NCBI RefSeq assembly: GCF_000165425.1
Contig: NW_001799011.1
Span: 125,933-189,932 of the forward strand
Reading direction: 5' to 3'
DNA length: 64,000 nt
Source: Paramecium tetraurelia
Lineage: Eukaryota > Ciliophora > Oligohymenophorea > Peniculida > Parameciidae
Below, piece by piece: positions 1 through 11,325 of the stretch. The position numbers and the translations under genes were made by a program. The notes beneath the pieces were generated by a model, which saw only the letters and a list, made by a program, of their open reading frames with translations, was not told the origin of the DNA and made no database searches. Position 1 is the stretch's first letter. Every line of letters begins with the position of its first letter.

Positions 1-1584
1 TCAGCTGTGTTCATTTTATTTGTTTTCTTTTTAATCTTACCTTACTTCTCCTCAATCTGACTTTTCAATATATCAGCATGCCTTAAATTTACTTCTTTAA
101 TATACTATTTATTATTCTTAATATTGATACATCAAATTTCTTTTTCTCATGATCATTATAATTATCCAAATCTTGCTTCCAGATTTCAGCTTATCTTTTA
201 TTTAACTCTTCTTCTTCTTCCTATCTTCTCTTTTTTTCCTCTATTTAAGAATTTAAGAATGATCTTAATTATTATCTTTAATCTAATTATTTAACCTTCT
301 TTTTATCCTCTTCAATTTTCTCCCTTTCATTTTATGCTATAATATTCCTTAACATTTTCTCATCCTCCTATCTTATTAATTCCTTTTAATCTCTCACAAC
401 CCCCTCTGCAAACATCCCCATAACTTTTTTCATCTTCTCTTCTCTCTATTTCCTTTCCAAATCTCTTTGTTCCTCCAATTGATTTTGCAAATTAATGTAT
501 TGCTATTACATCTAGGTTTCAGCCTCCTTCTCTAATTTAGCATCCTCTAATGCCTTTTTTCTATACTCCTCATTCTCCTTCATCATCCTCAAGAACCTCT
601 CTCTCTCTTTATTTCTTCTATTGAGTTATTCTCTCTATTCCAATTCCAATTCCTCTCTAATCTTCTTCACAAGTAAACTATCAAGTTCTTTCTCCTTCTT
701 TTATTCTTACTTTCTAAATAATATCTTTTTTAGTTTAATACTTCCTTTGCTATTCATCTCTTACTTATTTGTCTCTCTATAGTTTTTCATTGAATATTTT
801 GCCCTTAAGATTATCCTATTTCTCTTTTTCTCTTTGATCATAAACATTCAATTAATAATGATGTAATTTAACATAAGCATCTTCATCCTAAACCTCCTCA
901 TGCTTTTTGTTTTGTTTCTCATTTAATTATCTATCCAATTCATTCTTTATCTTCTTTTTGAATTCTTGTTTCCTAACATTCTCCAGTTCCTTCTCCTTCT
1001 TGTATAATTCAGTGTCGAACTTCACCAAAGTAGCCCACTCATCATCCTCATCACCTTCCATCATATACACAGATTTTGGAGCCTTATTACATCATACATA
1101 TGAATGAGTACTTTAGATGATATTTCTGAATGCCCATCCTAGTTATACTATTACAACTATTATTGTTATTAATTTGATTTTCTAGATTGACTACTAGGAG
1201 GCTTTTGTTATGGAGCACCTTGTGCTTGCTATTATTGAGTGACTTATATTATTCATAACAACGCAATACCTTGGGATTCCTATATTGATTTTTCAGCTTA
1301 TGACTATGTAGTTGATCCTGCATTTTGAATTGCTTATTAAACTTATTATTTTAGAGATTTCAAAGTTACATCAGTCACCCTGGTTTTTGTAAAATAATCG
1401 TTCACTATTTGAGTGATTATCTATTCTCTAAAATGTAAGTTACTTATATTTTGTTTTTGTTGTTCTTACCGAAATCTTTGATAAATCTTTCCAAAACTGT
1501 CTGCTTTAATTGTTCCCTTTACTACTATATAAGTGCCTTGTCAATAGTTTCCTTCTTCTTCGATTCATTAGTCACTGTGCTCAT
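1..1584 (-). CDS. Coiled-coil protein, trichoplein/TPH-like (3' end cut by window edge)
   Basis: The start is ATG at 1584 (MSTVTNESKKKETIDKAL) and the frame runs off the left edge, so the C-terminus is missing. Closing the frame needs several 23-29 nt introns, including ones ending AAG rather than TAG (for example GTATTG...ATAAG and GTACTC...AATAAG near 1.1-1.3 kb). After a Gln-rich stretch (AQGAPQQKPPSS) and an acidic patch (MMEGDEDDEWATLVKF) almost all remaining residues are charged coiled coil rich in Glu, Lys, Arg and Gln, e.g. LNRRNKERERFLRMMKENEE. The layout resembles the trichoplein/mitostatin (TPH) group of axonemal and basal-body proteins (CFAP45/CFAP53/MNS1 type), but that is a pattern judgement only. 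Coding is clear; function is not. Confidence 0.7.
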
Positions 1585-1613
1585 TATAATATTTAATAAA
1601 ATTAATTAATAAT

Positions 1614-2092
1614 TCATCTCTCCACATCAGTGTTTATCAATTTTGAAATCTCTCCATAACGACGCATAACCTCTATTCCAGATTCAGTTCTATTATCATT
1701 TAATTTACTAAGCAAACTTGCCATAAACATACTATTTGAATGTGCAATGTTGATAAACTCTCTTGATTCGTGGTAAACCACTTATAAGTAGAGTGATTTT
1801 GCATTTCAGATGATAGAGAAAATAATTTATCATATACAAGTAGAAAATAATTGTTATTTATTTATAAATTGTTTGTTAAATGGAATAATTTGATTCATTC
1901 AATCCGGTTAGTATTAGAAACATTCTTGTCAAGATCGAAAATATTGGTTTCATCAGTCCTAATAAATAGATTAGCTTATATTCCAACGTTCTGATGATGT
2001 GTCATGACTTAATCGTTTAATTCATTAAATCTAAATAATAATCTCTGATTTGCTTCTTTATCGAATTCACAGTAAAGCATAAACAATATCAT
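1614..2092 (-). CDS. Unknown small gene(s); two overlapping frames, structure unresolved
   Basis: Two convincing coding stretches lie here. One starts at ATG 2092 (MILFMLYCEFDKEANQRLLF), contains RTDETNIFDLDKNVSN, and stops at TGA 1897-1895. The other starts at an ATG overlapping that TGA (1898-1896, MNQIIPFNKQFINKQQ) and ends FMASLLSKLNDNRTESG...INTDVER at TGA 1616-1614; joining its halves needs an unusually long 57 nt intron. Either these are two very short genes, or one gene with a frameshift, sequence error or an intron I could not place. Only about 30 bp separates the stop from the start of the next gene on the same strand. No family recognised. Confidence 0.4.
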
Positions 2093-2259
2093 TTTAGTTT
2101 TAAAAGTATCAATCAAAAAGCAAAACGTATGAGATTTTCAATTCTTACCTCAATTCGTTAGAATAGCATAATACTAAATTATCGGCTATATTTTTATATT
2201 TATTCTAAACTGATTAATGTAGGAACAATGCTTTACTCTATTAAAAATGCAATCAAACA

Positions 2260-3307
2260 ATGAGAGATTTCACAAAAATAAAAAAGGAATAACAATTAGA
2301 TGATGTGACCCTCAAATTTAATGATATCATAACTATATCTTAATTGATTTTTGATGACATTACTGTTGATCAAATCATTCATCTTCTGACTGATGAAGTT
2401 ATGAAAAACTCGCAGACTCTTAATCCTCTACTTGAGTAATCATATTGTTTCACACCTATAGGATCTCTGCAAGTCATTTGATCTAACTTTTAATCCTCTA
2501 CAAATAGGCCTCAGCCAATTCCAGACCCTTTTCAACACCTAAAAGGAGTCCCAAAAAGGATTAAAAAAGTTAGAGTCCAAAATTACAAGGATTTTACAGA
2601 TGGGGATCTCCATTCTTTAGTTAAAATGAATTTTACAAGAACCCTTTAAATTAGAGATTATTAGAGGACTTAGAACAATAAGCCAAAAAATATCCTAAAA
2701 CTAGATTATTAAACAGCCAATATAATTATTACAGTCCCTTAACACCCAATAAAACAAGATCTGATTTCGAATCTAAAGACTCCGTAGTTTCTGATTTCAT
2801 CAAGATAAAGAGCAATGACAACTCGAAAAAATAGAGTCCCTCTGTGATTTATCATACAGAAAGCAGTTTCAGTGAAAAGAAATAAGATCCAAGTAATTGA
2901 ATCGTCATATTCCTCTAGTCAAATAAAGTGGTTGTCTATATAACTATGAAGTCCCACAGACACAATAGGAATTATTGAAAATTATTCAAATGTACTCAAT
3001 TTAGTACTTCGATCCATCAATAGAACTTCCATAACCATTGGATGTTAAGATTAGTTATGAGCATTTGATTGATCTTTACACAGAGTTAGAGTAAGAAGTG
3101 ACATTTAGAAAAACAACTTATAGAGCTAAGCAATATTTTGCTTCAATAGACCCAAGATACTTATAGATAAATAAAAGTAATTTATTGTGAATTATGTTAT
3201 CAGATGAAAAGATTGAGGCAATTTCCTAAGTGGAAGGATGGATATTAGGAAAGAATGAATTTGGACATATAGGATGTTGTGCCGATTCTTATATCTAAAA
3301 ATTATGA
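2260..3307 (+). CDS. Hypothetical protein, about 322 aa, three micro-introns
   Basis: Begins MRDFTKIKKEQQLDDVTL. Introns of 26 nt at 2436-2461 (GTAATC...CTATAG), 26 nt near 2892-2917 (GTAATT...CTCTAG) and about 27 nt near 3177 ending CAG restore one frame to TGA at 3305-3307. The middle is Ser/Gln/Lys-rich and probably disordered (SRPFSTPKRSPKKD); the C-terminal half is better ordered (QYFDPSIELPQPLDVKISYE, GWILGKNEFGHIGCC). No catalytic motif or known domain recognised. The third intron is inferred only because excellent coding resumes after it. Confidence 0.75.
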
Positions 3308-3376
3308 ATTATATATTAAAATTCTTATAATTTGTTTAATTAAATTAGATTAATAAGAGAAAATAAATAACAACAT

Positions 3377-4715
3377 TCAATTAAGCGTTTAAACCTTATA
3401 GAATTGCATTTCTTATTTGGTAAGTTGAATTCTTTTCCCTTTCTCATCAATTAATGGATGTCCATCTTGAGTGAGTATGAATCCATTTTCATCTATTTGG
3501 TAGATTAACTCTTCGTCATCATCTTCATCTTCCTGTATGACAGACATTCCCTAGGCTAAAATAAATTAAATGATTTGTCTTACATTTAAGAAGATTAAAT
3601 TCCTTTTTATTTGATTGTTGTTAACCGGAATCTTGAATAACAATGTCATCCAGACTATCTAGCATATCTTATTCATTGAGATTTTTAAATGGAGAATCTT
3701 ATTTTTCGAAACTCTAATAATCCTTTCTTTTTGTGATTATTGTTTTTAATGAAGATGGCATATTTTCATGATTAAGATCTTTTCTAATTTGATTTGATGC
3801 ATTTAATAAGGTTAGTTCAGATTAAAGGATTTCTATTTCTTGTATTTCACTATTTGATTAATTGTTTGAATTCAAAAGAATACTAATCTGCTCAGGCAAT
3901 TTAAGATCATTAGTTTTTTGATTGATGGATTCATAACTAAATTTTTTGATGTATAGATCCGAGTTTATAATAGAATTATTATTATATTCCAATTTATCTT
4001 AATGTTCTTATTATTAATTCTCTTTTCCGCTGGAAGATAGTTGAACTTTTGTTAGATTCGAGAATTAATTAATTTATTAAGTAAGTTTGGCAATTTCTGC
4101 CTCCACATGCTTAAAATCAGACTATTATTATTTTTAAATTTTATTGAAAATTTCATTACATTTACTATTAATTTACTATTTTAATTAATTTTTAATTTAA
4201 CATAATTATGTTTCATAATCTTGCTCTTTCTTTCTCTCTTGATGCATTATAATTTATTATTATTGATGCAGAATTTCAATTTATTTATTTTATTGCTCAA
4301 TTAATTTTAAGAATTCTTCTCTCTGACTTTTTAGTGCTTCATCAATGTAAGATGTGCATTATAATAGATTGGCATTTGAACAAGTATTTTAATTGGTTTA
4401 TGAAATTTGAATGCTGCTTGATTTACTTTGTCCATCACTTTGTAGTTGTGATTTCACTCCTTTAGTGATTAATTGCTATTTAATTATAGCATCTCTCTCT
4501 TTTAATTGCTGTTGGGGATCCCAAACTAATGAGATGAATGAGACATATACAGATTTTATTTTTGGCTTATGGCTATTTGGAATTGGATGTTGTCTATTGG
4601 TAGCATTATTATCTGTTTATTTGTTCTTAACTTAATTAATTGTGTTACAGGTTATGATTTAATTTTGATGCAACGGACTGGATGAAACTGGAGATAGTCT
4701 AGGTTACTAATGCAT
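3377..4715 (-). CDS. Hypothetical Gln-rich coiled-coil protein
   Basis: ATG at 4715 (MHQQPRLSPVSSSPLHQNQI) to TGA at 3379-3377, with a 28 nt intron near 3554-3581 (GTAAGA...TTTTAG). A proline/serine-rich N-terminus with a hydrophobic patch (KSVYVSFISLVWDPQQQ) is followed by a long coiled coil (LKSQRREEF-like heptads, IEQQNKQIEILHQQQQ). The C-terminus is acidic (EDEDDDEELIYQIDENGF) and has two short similar units of the type D-x-x-G-x-x-L/I. Gln codons are mostly TAA/TAG. It could be a basal-body or cytoskeletal protein; nothing in the sequence decides this. It converges with the preceding plus-strand gene. Confidence 0.75.
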
Positions 4716-4801
4716 GAGATAAAACTTAAAATTTGAAATTTATTTATTTATTATAGCAATTTATATGTATTCTGTGTTGATGTCGACATTTAATTAATTT
4801 A

Positions 4802-5703
4802 ATGAGGAATTTAATGACTCTAACTCAAGATAAGAGTAGTAGATAGTACCCCAGATTGCTTGCTAGTGAAGGTTCAGAGAACCAGAAGGTTAAGTTCTAG
4901 AAAATTGAAATGCTGGATAAGTTTTTGAGAAAAGTAGAAACCAGCTTCGTTCTAAAGAGTTTGCATAAGACAAATAGTGAGATACATAGTTTCAGATTAA
5001 TTAAGATCCAGGATGCTCCATTTAGATAAAGAAGGAAAAGTGAGTGTGATGGAGTCGTCTCTGAAAAAATTGTACTTTTTTAAATTATGGAAAGCAAAAC
5101 ATAGATATGAAGTACCCAAAAACAACAATTGAGCAACACCAATTTCTAGATAGAGTCAAAGACTTACGCAGAAGAGCCATAAAGGGAAGAATGAAGACCA
5201 AATTTTAGAAATCTTTCAAGAAAATAGATACAACCAAACCTAGCTAATTCAATCCGCAACATCAACACACTATGTCAACTCGCGATTCCATTTTCGGGAG
5301 TTTGCAAGACATCAAAGTATACAGGACCTTTGCCAAAGATCGCCCTTACTATTAACGACCATTGGAGAAAAAAGGCTCTGACTTAATGTCTGATTCCCCC
5401 AGCACACCTAGCTTTCATATTCGAAGAGTAACATAGAAATTAGGCTTCGCTTCAAAATAATAATAGTTTGTACTGCTATAATTGAACAAGTACAACCCCA
5501 AAATTTTTGAACAATTAAAGAAAGATTCCATACTTAAGATCCTTTCAGAAACTAAAGAAACCTAGCCTTAAACTCCTGCTCCTCCTTAAACTGCCTCCAC
5601 AATCTAACACAAATTTTAACCTTATTTTTGTCATCATAAGACTATGAATCTAAAAAAATCTTGCATCGCCTCTTCTTCTTAAAGACTTAAGACGGTGTTC
5701 TGA
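4802..5703 (+). CDS. Hypothetical basic protein, about 292 aa
   Basis: ATG at 4802 (MRNLMTLTQDKSSRQYPRLL) to TGA at 5701-5703, with one 23 nt intron at 5072-5094 that ends AAAG. The protein is rich in Lys, Arg, Ser and Pro (VKDLRRRAIKGRMKTKFQKS; TPAPPQTAST) and looks largely disordered. No conserved domain recognised. It diverges from the neighbouring minus-strand gene across about 86 bp, so the two probably share a promoter region. Confidence 0.75.
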
Positions 5704-6310
5704 TAATCTTTATTGATCATATATATATAAAGATTAAATTAAGTATCAATTAACATAACTCTTGCTTTTTCCGCTGTCAAGAATATTTCTTTACTTTTCT
5801 TATAATGTTACCAAAAATTATACTACATCTGATCTATTATCTATTTAAATTAATAGAATATATCTATCACAGATATTAATGACTTTATTAAATTTATGAA
5901 TATCATTCATTTCAGACTAAGATTTTCTATATATATATATAAATCACTTAAAGCTGTTGTCTATTACCAGAACTAAGTTTTGTGATTATAGCCATCATTG
6001 ATTAATCGGATATTGTACTTCTAGGATTAGAAGGGATAGAATTTATTGTTTCTAAATATAGCAATAATATCATTCGGTTTTTAATTATTTATCATTTAAT
6101 AAAAACTATAAATAAACATTTAATAATAATTAACTGGTAATGAAATACTCCTCTGATTTGCTAATTATCCTAATAATAACAATTTAATTGTGGTAAAATA
6201 CTCAATTGGGATTTCATTATTTCAAGATTATTAGATAATTTAATTCACCTTATATTTTCATATTTTATTAATTTGTATAAAATCTATATCAGTTTATAAT
6301 ATTTAAACAT
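5704..6310. other. AT-rich intergenic region, no gene seen
   Basis: Six hundred bases between two converging genes. It is very A+T-rich with short TA runs (e.g. near 5930-5942) and frequent TGA in all frames. Two short similar segments (TGAAATACTCCTC near 6140 and AAAATACTCAATTG near 6195) were noticed. I see no supported coding or RNA gene. Confidence 0.5.
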
Positions 6311-7042
6311 TCAATTAACAATAAGTTAATGTAACTAAGATCTTCGAACCGGTTACAATGGGACACTTCTTGGAGAATCATTAAAAATCAATTCTGAATA
6401 TTATTTATATTTTAAAGGCTTAACTTTGACTTTCCTTCCTCTCTAAGTTGCATGAATTCTATTTAAATCCACTTCCTTTGGATGTTCTTAAAGGGCAGAT
6501 TCCGATTGCCTTGAAGTAGAAATAGATGTCAGTTTGCAGGGACTCCTTTTCTTAGAGGTAATCTATTTAGAATATTCGATTCCTGCTACTCCTTTGAGAT
6601 TAAGTGTGTAAATCGCATTATGTTAACGAATTAACGCTTTAATTCTTTCGCACTCTTTTTTAGTGCTGCTAGATTGCCTTTAAAATAGTTGTCACATCAT
6701 ATACTTCAAATAGTCATCATGTTTTTATTCAACAATAAATTCCTTTCTAATCTTAGGGTCAAGCATTTTAATATAGTTAGCAATCTTCGAAGATGCTCCA
6801 ACGAAATTCTTGTACCTACCCAAACTAGAAGGATCAAAAATTAATTCATTAAAGTTAGGTCTACTCTATTAAGATGATAAATACAATTTCCCTTCGTATT
6901 CCGCCAATTGACAATACAAACGAATTTTAGTATTGTTCATCTTAGACATCTATTCGACATGTAACTTTGAATCAAATTACATATTCTAATCAGTATTGGT
7001 TTCTGCATTACTAAAAGAACAAGCTTTATTGCTAAAATACAT
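6311..7042 (-). CDS. Hypothetical basic protein, about 234 aa
   Basis: ATG at 7042 (MYFSNKACSFSNAETNTDQN) to TGA at 6313-6311, with a 27 nt intron at 6678-6704 that starts GTATAT and ends TTAAAG. Other in-frame Met codons occur slightly downstream (MSKMNNTKIRLY). The middle is compact and hydrophobic-polar (LYCQLAEYEGKLYLSS, FDPSSLGRYKNFVGAS, IKMLDPKIRKEF) and the C-terminus is Ser/Lys/Arg-rich. No domain recognised. Without the intron a TGA interrupts the frame. Confidence 0.7.
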
Positions 7043-7523
7043 AATTAACTATAAAATTAATCATTATTTTTTTAATGTCATTCTTTATTTGCTATTATAT
7101 CTCTGATTGATTTTTCTGGTCCTTTCCCTCCCCCTTCCTAATTTTACTATATCCTAGAAATAAATAACTAGATAGTACAACACACTATCAAACCACTGTA
7201 ATTTGTAAAAATGAAGGGATGATACAAAACTCAGACTCTTTTCATATTCCTCGATCCTATTAGAATGATTAAGAACTTACGATAACATCCATTTTAATAA
7301 ATAGTATAAAGATAATAATCCCTTATAATGAGTTCTATTCAATAGGTTATTATCTTATTATATATTAGAAATAGAAATGTTTTAAGTTTCTTATATTTTT
7401 TGTCTTACTCCAGAAATATTAAGTTATTTAGACAATGAGATCCACATGGATAAGTACTGGAGATAAGGAGGTGTTTAAATATATACATATAATTGAAAAT
7501 AATTCATTTTCTGTTATATGATT
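7043..7523. other. Intergenic region between two minus-strand genes
   Basis: About 480 bases lying downstream of the P4-ATPase gene and upstream of the next minus-strand gene; it should contain the latter's promoter. It holds a C-rich run near 7125-7140 unusual for this window. I saw no long TGA-free frame with coding-like codons and no tRNA fold. Confidence 0.45.
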
Positions 7524-10500
7524 TCAATTTTCTGCATTCCTAAGGGCTTCATCGAGTTTCTTTTCTTATTAAGCAAAGGCATAACCAGTATATTTTCTAT
7601 TTTTAATTGGTCTGATTGGCAGAAGTGCTGATGTATCTTCATAGACATCATCATCTTAGAATAGATTCTCGAATTTATCAGGAGGTATCAACGATGATGG
7701 AGGAGTGCTACCAAATCTTGACTTTTAAGATGAAGCAGGTTCTTGTATATCCCTGACTTTTTAGATTTCAAATAATTATTATTCCGAAAATATTGACCAT
7801 CTTGAAAGTGCTAAATCAGAAACAAATGTTAACACTAATATTCCACTTAAAATGAAGTAAAATTAAATATTTGAAAACAAGTGGATGAAGGTATGTGATA
7901 CTTCCAATTTATCTGTGAATTATGATAGAACCATATAGGTTAATAAATATACAAAGATAGATCCAAATATGAGGAGCACAGATCCAATAGAATTCATATA
8001 AGAGAAAACAAAGACCTTCAGATTCACTATTATGATTGCATAACAGAATACAGCCATGCCTACAGATGAAAGAAAGAGGATCCTCCCTTCTTTATCAATG
8101 CTGGTTTACTCCATTGATGGAAATACAGAATAAATGACAATAGCAGATTGCATTCCACCAGAGCAAAACCAGAAAAAGAAGGTGAGTAATGTTACTTTGT
8201 TATTCGTTTGATATAACTATGGATCTAAGGATAGATATATAGAATACTTTATAATAGAAATTTAGATGAATATTGCTAATCTAAGATTGCATACGCCATT
8301 ATAGGCAGACTCGTATAGAACATATTATAAAACTGATAAAGCCATGGATCATATAAATTAAGAGGTGAAAATCCATTGTAAAATGAGAACCAAAAGTGTG
8401 GTAATACAATAAGTAGATTTTTATAAAAGTTATATCCAACCAGAACTTGATTTCTTCTATAACATTCTCTTCCATGATAGAGTAGTAGTTATTGCAATAT
8501 TCTAAATTCCCCAATTGAATAATCTGCTGCTCTTGCTGCTTAATTCCCTTCAACTCCTTTGATTCCTATTCCAATGTTGGCTGCTGTTATCATATTCACA
8601 TCATTGGCTCCATCTCCTACAGCCATAGTCACGATATTATAGATGTTATCCTTCACTAATTGCACTAATTCTTACTTTTATTTGGGTGATACTCTGCAAG
8701 CTATAACAGTATGACATTATTTGGCCAATTCAATGAGTTTAATGAGATACTTTTCATCCAAATTAATTAATGAATCACCAGAAATAATCAAAGCTATTGG
8801 ATGTAATTAGAATTATGATTTTAATAATTCTAAACCTTAATTTATCTTGAACTGTGCTTCAAATTAGTCATCTGCTTAAATTACAATTTTTTATTGTGAA
8901 TCATTCAATAAATTACAAGCGTAACTTATATTAATAGCAGTTTCTAATTTATCTCCTGTTAATACCCATATCTTAATCCCTGCATTCAATATCTTCTACA
9001 TAGTATTACCAACATCATCTTATAACTTATCCTCGATCCCAGTACCACCGATCAAAACCAAATTGTTTTCTATTTGATCTTGCAAGTGTAACAACAATTC
9101 GTCTCTATTAACAGTCTACAAACCTGCCTACATATATTTACTGATCCATTCATCGTATTATGACTATGTTAAATTCTTTTAGGCCAACAATAAAGTTCTT
9201 AATCCCTTCTCAGCATATTATTCTAAATGTTACTCAGTGATTGACAACAGTTCCTAATTTTGTCTATTGGATTTATCAAGCAAGTGAATTATCATTGAAT
9301 CAGCCCCTTTACATAACAACATAATTTGATCATTTTAATCTTAGACAATAACAGACATCCTCTTTCTTGCTGAACTAAACTCCAACACTTATAATAACTT
9401 ATATTTTATTGACTAATCTTTATACTTTACAATCTACATTCCATCATCCGATCCAATATACTCAAATCCACAAAATTTAGCTCCCATCAGCAATGCTAAT
9501 TCGTCTGGAGAAGAAGCATTATACTTGATTTGACCTTACTCATATTCCACTAACACGGTGTGACATAACGTAAGATGCATAAAATATTCTACTATTCTTC
9601 TAGAGTGATCGTCATTCTAACTTAAATCATTGAAGAGTTGTTTGTCTCTAAAATCCACATTGGTCACTTAAGGCATGTGAATTAGATCATCACTGTTTAG
9701 TATTTAACTTCTATTGCAAACATTCCCGTAGGATTTACCAAATATTGATATGTTTTTGAACTCCATCAAATTCTTTGTAATAGTTCCAGTTTTGTCAGTG
9801 AACATATACTTGACATTACCCAACTCCTCATTAAGATTCGAAGTTTGCACTTCAGTAATATTATTTTATGACTTACACTATTTATCATTTTCTATCATCA
9901 TACCTTGTAAATATTTAACCTACACTAGATACCAAATTATTTTCATACCATCTCTAGAGTCACTAATAAAGATATCGGAACAAAATTAGTATAAATCAAT
10001 AACCAAGTTCCCCATCTTTCCATTGTTCTCAGAACTATGTTAGTTTAAAGATCATTCTCGTCTAATTCCAAGTAGGGAATATCCATAAAATTATCTAACT
10101 ACCAAAACACTGAATATTGAGCGGAAAACAAACAAATTACTAATTATCTATTTTAATCTCATGTTAATTTACATAAAAAATACTAGAATAATAAAGAAAT
10201 TCATCTATGATTCTAAAGTACTTGACTTAGGTCTGGCCTTAGTGGAATTCAACATTATCTTAGTGTCAAATCCTGTATAGACAACTAACCCATAAATCCA
10301 ATGAGTGTTCCTCAATGAACATCCTCTAAGAATAAAATTGACTTCATCTAACTAATACACTTTTCTATGTGCGGCATCATAATTAATAATGGAATCTCTA
10401 GACTAATCCCCATCACTGTGGTGATCCGGGGGCATTGTGATAGTACCATTGAATTTATACAGATATGGATTCGGTTTGTCGTAATGGACTAAGATATGCT

Positions 10501-11212
10501 CTTTTTGTAACAGATGATCATTTAAATTTCTAGTGAACTAGAGACCTTTATGTTATTTCTTGACTTTGAGATTGGTTTCCCCATCGAGATTCTTGGTTTC
10601 TATGAAACATGTCCCTTTTTAACTAGTCTTGATGACTATGACATCTGCAGGAAAATATTCTCCTTATTCAATTCTGATGATATCTCCGACTAAGATCTAT
10701 TGCCATTTCTTTTCAACCAACCCGTAAGGTGTCAACACTAAGGCTATACTTAATTAATTTATAATAATTAATACCGATTGTTCTCATCTTGATCAGAGAT
10801 CTACCTCTTGTGATCTTCTAAGAAGTCTTTGAATGCTGAAATTGCAATCACCACAAACAATGGGAACCATATAACAGGTTACCCATCAGTAATTGAAACT
10901 AGATCGATGGTTTCCAGATATCCGACAATTAAAAAATAAATATTTGCCATTTTTGAAAATTATTCCATTAAGTTCAAAGGGAGAAATGTCCATAAAGTAT
11001 ATTTGCAGGTTCTGATTGTGTTATCAGGTAATTCGTGATCTTAAATATTTGTAATGATAGTTCTATCTTGTTGTTAATGCCTTGATACCTTTCATGTCTC
11101 TCCAATTAGGCCTGGTTTTGAAACAACATCCTTAAAGTTCGTATCTATTGTCATATGGCAAGTATAAGGACCATGGATCTAGTTGGCCCAAATCACTTTG
11201 AGAGTTTTACAT
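7524..11212 (-). CDS. P4-type ATPase, phospholipid flippase
   Basis: A P4-ATPase moves aminophospholipids from the outer to the inner leaflet, using ATP through a phospho-aspartate. In order: start [19 protein letters not shown] (ATG 11212); P4 hallmark [10 protein letters not shown]...[11 protein letters not shown]; first membrane hairpin ([14 protein letters not shown]); actuator motif DGETNLK; phosphorylation site DKTGT; nucleotide-binding KGADSM; hinge and P-domain LTGDKLETA and [10 protein letters not shown], then [20 protein letters not shown]; several C-terminal membrane spans; end [10 protein letters not shown] at TGA 7526-7524. Length about 1,200 aa is normal. Micro-introns include a 22 nt one just after the start exon and one of about 31 nt near 10.74-10.77 kb. 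Substrate cannot be told from sequence. It diverges from the ALA synthase gene. Confidence 0.95.
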
Positions 11213-11325
11213 GGATTTTGTAATAATAATTTAAAAACGACATTATCTGAACAATGATGCAATTATTGAGTAATAAATGCGGAGTTCTTAATTAATATTG
11301 GATACACATTTTAACTAAATTTATT
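11213..11325. promoter_or_regulatory. Bidirectional intergenic promoter, flippase / ALA synthase
   Basis: Only 113 bp separate the two divergent ATG codons, so both promoters and both 5' leaders must lie here. It is A+T-rich without a motif I can name. Co-regulation is possible but not shown. Confidence 0.45.

Noticed and set aside
5704-6310. Candidate noncoding RNA in a long intergenic gap
   Set aside because: No recognisable fold, promoter box or conserved RNA motif could be supported by eye.
8299-8553. Short minus-strand standard-code ORF
   Set aside because: It is simply one TAA/TAG-bounded piece of the P4-ATPase gene, which continues on both sides.
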